NCBI GenBank assembly: GCA_036009105.1
Contig: DASYMJ010000165.1
Span: forward strand, 1 to 15,173
Direction: 5' to 3'
Length of the DNA stretch: 15,173 nt
Source: JAFAVZ01 sp036009105
GTDB lineage: Bacteria; Acidobacteriota; Thermoanaerobaculia; Gp7-AA8
Every line of letters starts with the position of its first letter. Positions within the stretch are counted from its first letter, which is position 1. Positions 7,081-13,679 of this stretch are shown in pieces. The position numbers and the translations under genes were made by a program. Below the pieces are notes generated by a model. It worked only from the letters and a program-made list of their open reading frames with translations, did no database searches and was not told the origin of the DNA.

Positions 7081-8586
7081 TCAGGGCTTGAACGGCTCCG
7101 CCACCCGCGCTCCCGTCGCGAGGTCCGTCAGCGCCTCGATCAGCACGTGCGTGCCGCGCTGCAGATCGGCGATCGGGTTCTTCTCGTCCACGTCGTGGCC
7201 GGGGTACGGTTTGTCGGGGAACCACATGCCGAAGGCGATGGAGTTGGGGAGGCGCTTGGCGTACGTGCCGCCGCCGGAGATGGCCGGCTTCTCCCGGGTG
7301 CCGGTGGCGCGCTGGTAGGCATCGAGCAGGCGCTTCACCAGCTTGCCGTTGGGGTCGAAGCCGAGCGGCTCGTCCTGGTAGTAGCCGTCGAAGGCGAAGC
7401 TCGAGCCGGTGCGGGTGTTGAAGCCGGTCACGAACTTCTGCAGGTACTCCTTGATCTGCGGCGCGGTGCGGGGCGGGATGCGGCGCAGGTTGATGGCCAG
7501 CATCCGCTTCTTCGGGTCGTCCTTGTCCAGCTTCACCGTCGCCACGTTGACCGAGTAGCGGCCCCAGACCGGATCGCTGTCCGTGATGCCGAGGCCGGTG
7601 CCGTAGAGGTCCTGGCCGGCCAGGCGGGCGAAGGCGAGGATGTCGTCCACGCCGCCGGCCGGCAGGCGGCCTTCCAGCAGCCGGGCCAGGGCCACGAGGG
7701 CGTTGCGGCCCCCTTCGAGATTCACGCCGGCATGGGCCGACTTGCCGTAGACCACGATGCGGAGCTTCTCGACGTCGGGCGCCGTCACGAAGCGCGTGCC
7801 GGCCGGCATGGCGAACGCGGCGAGCTGATCGAGCAGCGGCTTCCAATCCGGCTCGCCGCTCCCCGTCCACTGCAGCAGCACCTCGGCGCGATCGGGAACG
7901 ATGCTGTAAGAAAGGCCGGCGCTGATGTCGACCGCCGCATACGGCAGCTCGCGTCCGGGCCGCGCGTCGAGCGTCGTGGTGAGAAACAGCCCGTCCCACG
8001 CCTTCTCGCCCACGATCACCGGGAAGCCGGAGTCGAGAACGAGCGAGTAATCCGGCGCCTTGTGCGTCTGGAGGTACTCCCCCACCTCCGCCGTATCCGA
8101 CTCCTCCGTGCTGCCGACGAGGAGGCGGATGGTGTGCGTCCGCTTCACGCCGCTCTCCTTGAGCGCCTTCATGGCCAGCAGGGCCTGCACCAGCGGCCCC
8201 TTGTCATCCGCCGAGCCGCGGCCGTAGACGTAGCCATTCGCGGCGATGCCGTTGAACGGCGGGAAGGTCCAGGCGTCGGCGTCGACCGGCTGCACGTCGC
8301 CATGCACGACCAGGCCGAGGACCGGCGCGGCTTTCTTGCCGGCGGGGAGAGTGATCTCCGTGATCTTGCCCGCGTCGGTGGCGGTGAAGCCGAGGTCGGC
8401 GGCGGTCTTCATCAGCCACTTCTTCTGATCGGCGTGCGCCTCGTCGTTGTGCTCGTAAGTCGGAAAGCGCAGCACCTCGGAGAGCATCGGCACCAGGCGC
8501 GGGGCCTCGACCGTGTCGTAGTGCTGCTGGACCTTCGCCACGTTTGCGGCGAGCGCGGCGGCGAAAAAGAGAGAGAAGAAAGGCAT
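7081..8586 (-). CDS. Exported M20-family metallopeptidase, PepV-like dipeptidase
   Basis: A 501-residue protein from ATG 8586, chosen because AGGAG lies 8 nt upstream and the protein then begins with a hydrophobic signal-like segment (MPFFSLFFAAALAANVAKV). The M20 di-zinc site is intact: H95 in VVHGD, D127/D128 in GRGSADDKG, E161/E162 in STEES (catalytic Glu and metal ligand) and D185 in VLDSG. The C-terminal ligand is probably the His of YPGHDVDEKN, which follows GGGTYAKRLPNSIAFG, a PepV-type signature. Family members hydrolyse dipeptides or short peptides using two zinc ions. Typical PepV enzymes are cytoplasmic, so the leader suggests periplasmic peptide use. It is divergent from the cytochrome c gene, with 79 bp between starts. 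Family assignment is firm; the exact substrate is not known. Confidence 0.92.
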   Translation of the reverse strand: MPFFSLFFAAALAANVAKVQQHYDTVEAPRLVPMLSEVLRFPTYEHNDEAHADQKKWLMKTAADLGFTATDAGKITEITLPAGKKAAPVLGLVVHGDVQPVDADAWTFPPFNGIAANGYVYGRGSADDKGPLVQALLAMKALKESGVKRTHTIRLLVGSTEESDTAEVGEYLQTHKAPDYSLVLDSGFPVIVGEKAWDGLFLTTTLDARPGRELPYAAVDISAGLSYSIVPDRAEVLLQWTGSGEPDWKPLLDQLAAFAMPAGTRFVTAPDVEKLRIVVYGKSAHAGVNLEGGRNALVALARLLEGRLPAGGVDDILAFARLAGQDLYGTGLGITDSDPVWGRYSVNVATVKLDKDDPKKRMLAINLRRIPPRTAPQIKEYLQKFVTGFNTRTGSSFAFDGYYQDEPLGFDPNGKLVKRLLDAYQRATGTREKPAISGGGTYAKRLPNSIAFGMWFPDKPYPGHDVDEKNPIADLQRGTHVLIEALTDLATGARVAEPFKP

Positions 8587-8665
8587 CCGGATCACTCCTG
8601 ACGTCGTAGAATCTTCCAAATCCTAAATCGTGAAGGGTCCACTTCGGCACCCTGAGGGAGTCCGC
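8587..8665. promoter_or_regulatory. Divergent intergenic region, probable promoters for peptidase and cytochrome c
   Basis: These 79 bp separate the divergent starts of the M20 peptidase and the cytochrome c gene, so both promoters should lie here or slightly inside the genes. The centre (about 8605-8632) is clearly more AT-rich than the neighbouring genes and holds AATCTTCCAAATCCTAAATC. No convincing -35/-10 pair was found on either strand. Shine-Dalgarno sequences are visible at both ends: AGGAG for the peptidase, GAGGGAG for the cytochrome. Confidence 0.4.
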
Positions 8666-9658
8666 ATGAAGACTGTCCTGAAGATTTTCGGCGGAGTACT
8701 GCTCGTTGTAGTGGCACTGGCGATTGGCGGCGTCTCCTGGCTGGCCCTGCGCAAGCCGGCGCAGCGGGCCGCATCGGCGGAAAGAATCGAGCCGACCCCC
8801 GCCCGCCTGGCCCGCGGTGAATACCTCGTCCAGCACGTCAGCGACTGCCTGGGCTGCCACTCCGATCACGTCCTGAAATTCGGCGTCCCGGTCAAGCCGG
8901 GGACGGAAGGGATGGGCGGCTTCGTCTTCGACAAGAAGCTCGGCTTCCCCGGCGTGGTCGCCGCCCAGAACCTGACGCCCGACCCGGAGACCGGCCTCGG
9001 CAAATGGACGGACGGCGAGATCCTGCGCGCCATCCGGGAGGGCGTCGACCGCAACGGCGACGCGCTCTTCCCGATGATGCCTTACCAGCACCTGCGCATC
9101 ATGAGCGATGAAGACGCGAAGTCGGTCGTCGTTTATCTGCGCACGCTCAAGCCGATCCGCAACCGGGTGGCGGCCAAGCACATCGATTTTCCGGTGAACC
9201 TCTTCGTCAAGATGGCGCCCCAGCCGCTGAGCGGCCCGGTGACCGCCCCCGATCCGAATGACCCGGTCAAGCACGGCGAGTACCTCGCGCACATCGGCGG
9301 CTGCTACGAGTGCCACACGCCGCATGACGACAAGAACCAGCTCGTCGCCGACAAGCCGTTCAGCGGCGGGTGGCGGATGGCAGGGCCGTGGGGCGTGAAC
9401 TACACGGCGAACCTGACGCCGCATCCCGATACGTACATCGGCAGGGCGACGAAGGCGGAGTTCATCGGCCGCTTCCGCGCCTTCGCCTCGATGAACGCGG
9501 AGAACGCGCCGGTCGCGCCGAAGGGCCGCAACACGATCATGCCCTGGCTCGCCTTCGCCGGCATGACCGACCAGGACCTCGGCGCCATCTACGACTACCT
9601 GCGCACCCAGAAGCCGGTGGCCAACAAGGTGGTGACGTTCCCGGAGGCGGTGAACTGA
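8666..9658 (+). CDS. Membrane-anchored diheme cytochrome c
   Basis: A 330-residue protein from ATG 8666, with GAGGGAG 5 nt upstream; an upstream in-frame start at 8630 would only add 12 residues before the signal anchor. Residues 4-28 are a hydrophobic N-terminal segment (signal anchor or signal peptide), placing the rest in the periplasm. Two class I cytochrome c domains follow. Haem 1 is CLGCH at 61-65 with a likely distal Met at 137/138 (FPMMPYQ). Haem 2 is CYECH at 213-217 with a likely distal Met at 292 (TIMPW). The pattern matches two-haem cytochromes that accept electrons from periplasmic dehydrogenases, but no dehydrogenase subunit is adjacent. It is the only plus-strand gene in the window and is followed after 15 bp by a REP-like hairpin. 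The cytochrome type is sure; the redox partner is unknown. Confidence 0.93.
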   Translation: MKTVLKIFGGVLLVVVALAIGGVSWLALRKPAQRAASAERIEPTPARLARGEYLVQHVSDCLGCHSDHVLKFGVPVKPGTEGMGGFVFDKKLGFPGVVAAQNLTPDPETGLGKWTDGEILRAIREGVDRNGDALFPMMPYQHLRIMSDEDAKSVVVYLRTLKPIRNRVAAKHIDFPVNLFVKMAPQPLSGPVTAPDPNDPVKHGEYLAHIGGCYECHTPHDDKNQLVADKPFSGGWRMAGPWGVNYTANLTPHPDTYIGRATKAEFIGRFRAFASMNAENAPVAPKGRNTIMPWLAFAGMTDQDLGAIYDYLRTQKPVANKVVTFPEAVN

Positions 9659-9673
9659 GGCGATGCGAAGCAG

Positions 9674-9697
9674 GTAGGGCCGGTTCTCGACCGGCCC
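9674..9697 (+). repeat. REP-like palindromic unit 1
   Basis: GTAGG followed by a hairpin: stem GGGCCGGT / ACCGGCCC at 9677-9684 and 9690-9697, with a 5-nt loop. A near-identical unit in the opposite orientation ends at 9742. The unit begins 15 bp after the cytochrome c stop codon. GTAG before a GC-rich palindrome is the usual shape of REP elements. No T-tract follows, so it is not a canonical intrinsic terminator, though it may still stop transcription. Confidence 0.7.
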
Positions 9698-9718
9698 GCC
9701 TCGCGTCACACCGCGATT

Positions 9719-9742
9719 GGGCCGGCTGAGAGCCGGCCCTAC
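9719..9742 (-). repeat. REP-like palindromic unit 2 (inverted relative to unit 1)
   Basis: Read on the minus strand this is GTAGGGCCGGCTCTCAGCCG and on into the right stem. The perfect 9-bp stem GGGCCGGCT / AGCCGGCCC occupies 9719-9727 and 9731-9739, with a 3-nt loop. It differs from unit 1 only around the loop. It lies 2 bp beyond the stop codon of the S9 peptidase gene. Together the units form a head-to-head pair, as in BIME/REPIN arrangements. Confidence 0.7.
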
Positions 9743-9744
9743 AC

Positions 9745-11877
9745 TCACTTCCTCAGCCCCGCCTCGTACTCCGGCTTCGGCACCCCCATCACCCACCGGT
9801 CGAACCAGCCGACGATGTGCTCCAGGCGCTCCACGCGGTGCCACGGCTTGCCGCTGCGGGAGAGCTCGTGCGACTCGCCGGGGAAACGCACCATCACCAC
9901 CGGGCGGTGAAGGTACTTGAGGGCGCGGAAGAGCGCCTCGCCGCCGGCGGCGGGCGGGGTGCGGTAGTCGGCCTCCCCTTCGATCAGCATCAGCGGCGTG
10001 TGGATCTTCTCCACGTTCGTGATGGCCGAGCGGGCGACGTAGTCCTGCGGGTCCTGCCACGGCGCCTTGCGGAACCAGGTGGGCTGGAAGAGCGTGAAAT
10101 CGCCCGTGTACCACCAGGCGGACCAGTCGGCGATGGAGCGCTGGGAGACGGCGGCTAGGAAGCGGTCGGTCTGGGTGATGGCGTAGTTGGTCAGCACGCC
10201 GCCGCCGCTGCCGCCGGTGATGCCGAGCTTCCCCGGGTCGGCCCAGCCGCGCGCGATCAGCGCGTCGACGCCGGCCATCAGGTCCTTGTAGTCGTCACCC
10301 GGATAGCGGTACTGGATGATGTTGCCGAACTCCTGCCCGTACGAGGTGGAGCCGCGCGGGTTCGGGTAGAGCACGATGTAGCCCTTGGCCGCCATCCACT
10401 GGAACTCGTGGTCGAACGTGAAGCCGTACGCCGCGTGGGGGCCGCCGTGGATGTTGAGGATGAGCGGGTACTTTTTCGTCGCATCGAAGTCGGGCGGGCG
10501 CTGCACCCAGGCCTGCACGCGCTTGCCGTCGAAGCTGGGGTACCAGATCTCTTCCGGCTCGGTGAGGGTCAGCTCGTCCCACAGCTTTTTGTTGACGTCC
10601 GTCAGCTGGGTCAGCGCGCCGTCGTTGCCGACGAGGAAGAGATCGCTGATCCGCGTGGGCGAGGAGACGAGGGCCAGCGTGCGGCCGTTCGTCATGGCGA
10701 AGTTCACGATCTCCTGTTTGCCGCTCGTCCACGGCTCGATGCGGCCGCCGCCGACGTCGAGCCGCTGCAGGTTCACCTTCCCCTCCTGCGCCGCGGTGAA
10801 GAAGAGCGTCTTGGAGTCGGGGCTCCAGACGGCGCGCTGCTGCCGGCCGCCGCGCGGCGAGCGCTGGTCGCCGCCCACGGCGCCGAGGGCGTCGTAGTCG
10901 AAGGAGGCGGTGAGATTGCGCAGCTCGCCGCCGGCGGTGGAGACCACGAAGAGGTCGGGCTGGTCGTAGGAGCGGACCGCCTTCTCGTTCGAGGCCACGA
11001 AGGCGATCCACTTGCCGTCCGGGCTCACCGAGATGCGGTTGATGCCGCCCGTTGCGTCGGCCAGCTTCACCGGCTCGCCGCCGGCCATCTTCGAGTCGCC
11101 TGCGGCGAGCGGCAGCGCGTAGAGGTCCTCCGCGTCGTTCTCGTCGTAGTAGGCCTCGGCGACGCGGGTGGAGGTGAAGAAGAGGCGCGCGCCGTCCGGG
11201 CTCCACGACGGCTCGTTCTCGTCGAAGTCGCCCGTGGTCAGCTGCTTCGGCTTCGCCTCTTCCGCCACATCGATCAGCCAGATGTGGGTGTGCTCCTTCG
11301 GATCAGCGTAGCCGGCACCGTTCGCGCGATAGACGGCCTGGTTGATGACCCGGACGTCCGACTTCCGCTCATCCTTCTTCTTCTCGTCGTCTTTCTTGCC
11401 GCTGTCCGGCGTGGTGGAGGTGGTGAAGGCGATCGTCCTGCCGCTGGGCGACCAGACGATCGACTCCACGCCGGTGTCGAGGGAGGTGACGGCGTGGGGC
11501 TCGCCGCCGCTGAGCGAGAGGAGGTGGATCTGCGCCGGCGCGGGCTTGCCGTCCTTCGGCTCGGCGGAGCGGAGGAAGGCGAGCGAGCGGCCGTCCGGCG
11601 ACCAGCGGGGCATGGTGTCGCGCGGGCCGTTCGTGATGCGGCGCGGCGTGGCGCCGGCGCGCGTCTCCACGCTCCAGAGCGAGGTGGTGTAGCGGTCGCC
11701 CTTCTCGTCCACTTCCGTCACCACGTACGCGGCCTGCCCGCCGTCGGGCGAGAGCTGCGGATCGGCGATCCAGTGGAAGCGGAAGATGTCCTTCTCCGTG
11801 ATGGGCCGCTTCGGCGCGGCCAGGAGGGGGAGGGCGGCGAACAGAGCGAGGGTGAGGGCGGCGAGGCGTCGGATCAT
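9745..11877 (-). CDS. Exported S9 family peptidase (prolyl oligopeptidase/acylaminoacyl-peptidase type)
   Basis: A 710-residue protein from ATG 11877, chosen over GTG 11886 because AAGGAG lies 8 nt upstream of the ATG. The signal peptide is MIRRLAALTLALFAALPLLA, cleaved near LAA|PK. Residues about 30-400 hold repeated WD40/PD40-type propeller blades (DPQLSPDGGQAAYVV; MPRWSPDGRSLAFLR; EPSWSPDGARLFFTS; RISVSPDGKWIAFVA; AVWSPDSKTLFFT). The C-terminal alpha/beta-hydrolase has the catalytic triad S557 (GGSGGG), D637 (GEADYRTPP) and H670 (GESHEL). The oxyanion/HGG region is NIHGGPHAAYGF. The family cleaves short peptides, usually at N-terminal dipeptides or acyl-amino acids. The gene follows the ZIP transporter, and an inserted palindromic element separates them. 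Family is firm; exact specificity is unknown. Confidence 0.95.
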   Translation of the reverse strand: MIRRLAALTLALFAALPLLAAPKRPITEKDIFRFHWIADPQLSPDGGQAAYVVTEVDEKGDRYTTSLWSVETRAGATPRRITNGPRDTMPRWSPDGRSLAFLRSAEPKDGKPAPAQIHLLSLSGGEPHAVTSLDTGVESIVWSPSGRTIAFTTSTTPDSGKKDDEKKKDERKSDVRVINQAVYRANGAGYADPKEHTHIWLIDVAEEAKPKQLTTGDFDENEPSWSPDGARLFFTSTRVAEAYYDENDAEDLYALPLAAGDSKMAGGEPVKLADATGGINRISVSPDGKWIAFVASNEKAVRSYDQPDLFVVSTAGGELRNLTASFDYDALGAVGGDQRSPRGGRQQRAVWSPDSKTLFFTAAQEGKVNLQRLDVGGGRIEPWTSGKQEIVNFAMTNGRTLALVSSPTRISDLFLVGNDGALTQLTDVNKKLWDELTLTEPEEIWYPSFDGKRVQAWVQRPPDFDATKKYPLILNIHGGPHAAYGFTFDHEFQWMAAKGYIVLYPNPRGSTSYGQEFGNIIQYRYPGDDYKDLMAGVDALIARGWADPGKLGITGGSGGGVLTNYAITQTDRFLAAVSQRSIADWSAWWYTGDFTLFQPTWFRKAPWQDPQDYVARSAITNVEKIHTPLMLIEGEADYRTPPAAGGEALFRALKYLHRPVVMVRFPGESHELSRSGKPWHRVERLEHIVGWFDRWVMGVPKPEYEAGLRK

Positions 11878-11889
11878 CAGCAGCACTCC

Positions 11890-11972
11890 TTCAGTGGACG
11901 TGATCGGTTGTCGGTCGTCGGCAGAACCTGGGGTACTGAGAATGGACGACCGACAACTCTTTTCAGTGGACG
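11890..11972. mobile_element. Small palindromic element flanked by perfect 11-bp direct repeats
   Basis: A 61-bp segment (11901-11961) is bracketed by TTCAGTGGACG at 11890-11900 and again at 11962-11972. Inside it is a perfect 13-bp inverted repeat, GTTGTCGGTCGTC (11907-11919) and its complement (11945-11957), with a 25-nt loop. The right direct repeat contains the TGA stop of the ZIP gene (11963-11965); the left one abuts the Shine-Dalgarno of the S9 peptidase. This is what an insertion with target-site duplication would leave. The sequence is too short to encode a transposase, so mobilisation in trans is inferred. Its arms resemble those of the repeat at 12713-12778. Confidence 0.6.
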
Positions 11973-12694
11973 GCGGCGTCGAGAGCGTACACGAGCAGGC
12001 CGGCGGTGGCGATGCCGGCCACGGTGAAGACGAGCAGCGTGGCGCGCGGCTTCTGGTGCACCTGGGGCAGCAGGTCGCTCGCGCCGAGGTAGAGGAGGAA
12101 GCCGGCGAAGAAGGAGAGCTGGAAGGCGAGCAGCCGCGGCTGGATCTGCAGCACGTTGGCCAGCAAGGCGCCGGCGACCGGCGCCAGCGCGTCGATGCCG
12201 AGGAGCATGCCGGTGCGCCAGCGCGAATTGCGCGTGGCCAGCATGAACGTGACGGTGTTCAGCCCGTCCGCGAAGTCATGGGCCAGCACCGCGGCCAGGA
12301 CGATGAAGCCGACCTGGTTGCCGGCCTTGAAGGCGACGCCGATGGCCAGGCCGTCCAGGAAGCTGTGGAAGGAGAGCCCGAGGGCGCCGGCCAGGCCGAC
12401 GTTGTGATGATGGCCCGGCGCGTCATGCTGCTTCTCGCCGTGGATGATGGTCAGTTTCTCGAGCAGGAAGATGCCGACGAAGCCCGCGATGACGGTGAGC
12501 ATGAGCGAGCGGATGCCGATGCTCTCGATGCGCGCGATCTCCACCACCTCGGGCAGCAGATCCAGAAACGCGACGCCGATCACCAGGCCCGAGGAGAAGG
12601 CCATGATGAAAAGGAGATAACGCTGATACCGGAAGGCGAACGCCCCCCCGGCGAGCGTCATGAAGAAGGCCAGGAGGGCCCAGACGGCGCTCAT
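11963..12694 (-). CDS. ZIP family divalent metal transporter
   Basis: A 243-residue polytopic membrane protein with about eight hydrophobic segments, matching the bacterial ZIP family (uptake of zinc and related divalent metals across the inner membrane). The metal-site helices are present: H110 and D114 in LSFHSFLDGLAIG, and H139 and D143 in LAHDFADGLN. A His-rich cytoplasmic loop with H85, H90 and H95-97 (HGEKQHDAPGHHH) lies between helices 3 and 4, as is usual. ATG 12694 has no obvious Shine-Dalgarno upstream (CACTACCCCCGCA), so translation may be weak or the start may differ; M12 is an alternative. The stop codon lies inside a direct repeat of the palindromic element at 11890-11972. Before that element arrived, the S9 peptidase gene probably followed immediately. 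Confidence 0.92.
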   Translation of the reverse strand: MSAVWALLAFFMTLAGGAFAFRYQRYLLFIMAFSSGLVIGVAFLDLLPEVVEIARIESIGIRSLMLTVIAGFVGIFLLEKLTIIHGEKQHDAPGHHHNVGLAGALGLSFHSFLDGLAIGVAFKAGNQVGFIVLAAVLAHDFADGLNTVTFMLATRNSRWRTGMLLGIDALAPVAGALLANVLQIQPRLLAFQLSFFAGFLLYLGASDLLPQVHQKPRATLLVFTVAGIATAGLLVYALDAAVH

Positions 12695-12712
12695 TGCGGG
12701 GGTAGTGTAGTG

Positions 12713-12778
12713 GTTGTCGGTTATCAGTTGTCAGTTGTCGGCAGCTCTACGGACAACCAACAACTGACAACCGACAAC
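12713..12778. repeat. Imperfect palindromic repeat of the TTGTCGGT/TTGTCAGT type
   Basis: The left arm 12713-12740 and right arm 12751-12778 match at 24 of 28 positions when one is reversed, with a 10-nt loop. Each arm is built from degenerate tandem units of about 7-10 bp (GTTGTCGGTTATCAGTTGTC). Translated, such repeats give the QLSVVG / TDNQQLTTDN strings often seen in spurious proteins. The repeat sits 8 bp past the stop of the response-regulator gene and 18 bp before the ZIP start. GTTGTCGG and GTCGGCAG are shared with the element at 11901-11961. A folded RNA here may work as a terminator or 3' end stabiliser. Confidence 0.75.
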
Positions 12779-12786
12779 TGCTTCTC

Positions 12787-13194
12787 TCACACCGCATGCG
12801 CCATCGTCCCGTCCGCGCACTGGCGTGCCGAGCGCACCAGTTCGTTGATGTCGAATGGCTTGCGGATGAGGCCCCAGATGCGGGTGCGGTCGACCGAATC
12901 GACCACCTTCTGCGCGGCGCCGCTCATCACGATCACCCGCGGCAGAAGCCGGGGGGAGTCGCGTCCCAGGCGATCGAGAAGCTCGAAGCCGTTCACGTCC
13001 GGCATCATCAGGTCGAGCAGGATCACGGAGTAGGAGCCGCGCTTGAGATATTCGAAGGCGAGGCGTCCGTTCGGCGCGCAGTCGACCGCGAAGCCTTCCC
13101 GCGCCAGGAGCGTCGTGAACAGACCCTGCAATCCCGGATCGTCATCGATGACGAGCGCGTTGTACCTGATGCCGGGCGGATCGACACGGGACAT
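12787..13194 (-). CDS. Single-domain response regulator (CheY-like receiver)
   Basis: A 135-residue protein made only of a receiver domain. The acidic pocket D17-D19 (VIDDDP), phospho-acceptor D61 (ILLDLMMPDVNG), S91 (VMSG) and K112 (IRKPFDI) are all present, so it should be phosphorylated by a histidine kinase. There is no output domain, so it would act by protein contact or as a phosphorelay step. ATG 13194 has GGAGG 6 nt upstream. It is similar to the receiver at 13680-14120, including the same RKPFDI motif near the C-terminus. No histidine kinase is encoded in the window. A possible promoter lies at 13218-13245 and a palindromic repeat follows the stop. Confidence 0.93.
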   Translation of the reverse strand: MSRVDPPGIRYNALVIDDDPGLQGLFTTLLAREGFAVDCAPNGRLAFEYLKRGSYSVILLDLMMPDVNGFELLDRLGRDSPRLLPRVIVMSGAAQKVVDSVDRTRIWGLIRKPFDINELVRSARQCADGTMAHAV

Positions 13195-13217
13195 GGCAGA
13201 CCTCCAGGGGATCGGTC

Positions 13218-13245
13218 TTTAAAGATGCCTCCTTTTTGCATGCAA
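13218..13245 (-). promoter_or_regulatory. Candidate sigma70-type promoter for the receiver gene at 12787-13194
   Basis: On the minus strand, TTGCAT (13245-13240) and TTTAAA (13223-13218) are separated by 16 nt and lie 24 nt upstream of ATG 13194. The -35 matches four of six consensus positions and the -10 also four of six. The stretch is AT-rich against a GC-rich background and directly follows the terminator of the upstream gene, where a new promoter is needed. Part of the -35 lies in a 10-bp palindrome, TTGCATGCAA (13236-13245). Confidence 0.4.
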
Positions 13246-13251
13246 TGCAAC

Positions 13252-13278
13252 AAAAAAGCGACGCTCATCGCGTCGCTT
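13252..13278 (-). terminator. Rho-independent terminator after the 79-residue protein gene
   Basis: Read on the minus strand, a stem of AAGCGACGC paired with GCGTCGCTT (13256-13278, loop of 5) ends in a run of six T (13257-13252). It lies 28 bp past the stop codon at 13307. This is the clearest intrinsic terminator in the window and separates the small gene from the downstream receiver gene. Confidence 0.85.
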
Positions 13279-13306
13279 CGTGCGGTCCCGGCCGATGCGC
13301 CGCTGC

Positions 13307-13546
13307 TCAGGCGGCGTAGACGCGGACGAGAAATACCGAATCGTCCTTCTTCACCGTGGCGATCGACTCCCGCCCCCGGGCCGGCGTGGTCAGGCTCACC
13401 AGTTCGGAGGCATTCTGGCGGACGAACTGGGCGATCGCCTCGCCGGCATTCGTCGCCTCCACCATGGTGCGCCGGGCCTCCCCACCCATCGTGGGCCGAT
13501 GGGTGTACTCGCTCGTGAGCTCCCTTGCTTCGATGGTGTATTGCAA
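13307..13546 (-). CDS. Small conserved-looking protein of unknown function (79 residues)
   Basis: It starts at TTG 13546, supported by a strong Shine-Dalgarno (GGGGGAGG, 6 nt upstream). The product is soluble, with no signal peptide, membrane helix or cysteine. The sequence suggests a small alpha/beta domain: an N-terminal strand (QYTIEAREL), a central helix (EATNAGEAIAQFVRQNASEL), then two strands (RESIATVKKDDSVFLVRVYA). It is not recognised as any named family. It sits between two single-domain response regulators on the same strand, with its own downstream terminator. That the frame is real rests on the Shine-Dalgarno, the terminator and a domain-like composition. A role with the neighbouring receivers is possible but only inferred from position. 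Confidence 0.75.
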   Translation of the reverse strand: MQYTIEARELTSEYTHRPTMGGEARRTMVEATNAGEAIAQFVRQNASELVSLTTPARGRESIATVKKDDSVFLVRVYAA

Positions 13547-13552
13547 GCGAAG

Positions 13553-13560
13553 CCTCCCCC
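13553..13560 (-). promoter_or_regulatory. Ribosome binding site that fixes a TTG start
   Basis: GGGGGAGG on the minus strand, 6 nt before TTG 13546. There is no in-frame ATG nearby upstream, so this site is the main argument for initiation at the rare TTG codon of the 79-residue protein. Confidence 0.7.
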
Positions 13561-13679
13561 TATTTGATTTGTGCTACACGCAAAACGAGGAGCAAGCCGC
13601 GCGCCAGCGGCGTGCGCTTCCTGCACGACGCAGCGACGATGGCAAATGAGGGGGGGGAACAGCGGCGAGGACGCCCTGG

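Noticed and set aside
8204..10114. Minus-strand frame of 636 residues crossing the cytochrome c gene
   Set aside because: It overlaps a clear diheme cytochrome on the other strand, the end of the S9 peptidase and the start of the M20 peptidase; its composition is that of an antisense shadow.
10408..12027. Plus-strand frame of 539 residues opposite the S9 peptidase
   Set aside because: Antisense shadow; the minus strand encodes an intact catalytic triad and propeller repeats.
11786..13033. Plus-strand frame of 415 residues containing a QLSVVG...TDNQQLTTDN string
   Set aside because: It runs antisense through the ZIP gene and across the palindromic repeat, which produces that string; a known type of spurious prediction.
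13598..13620. GC-rich partial hairpin after the second receiver gene
   Set aside because: The stem is imperfect, there is no T-tract, and it lies more than 50 bp from the stop; not enough for a terminator call.
13650..13657. Run of eight G as a possible phase-variable tract
   Set aside because: It lies between genes, outside any evident promoter spacing; no support for switching.
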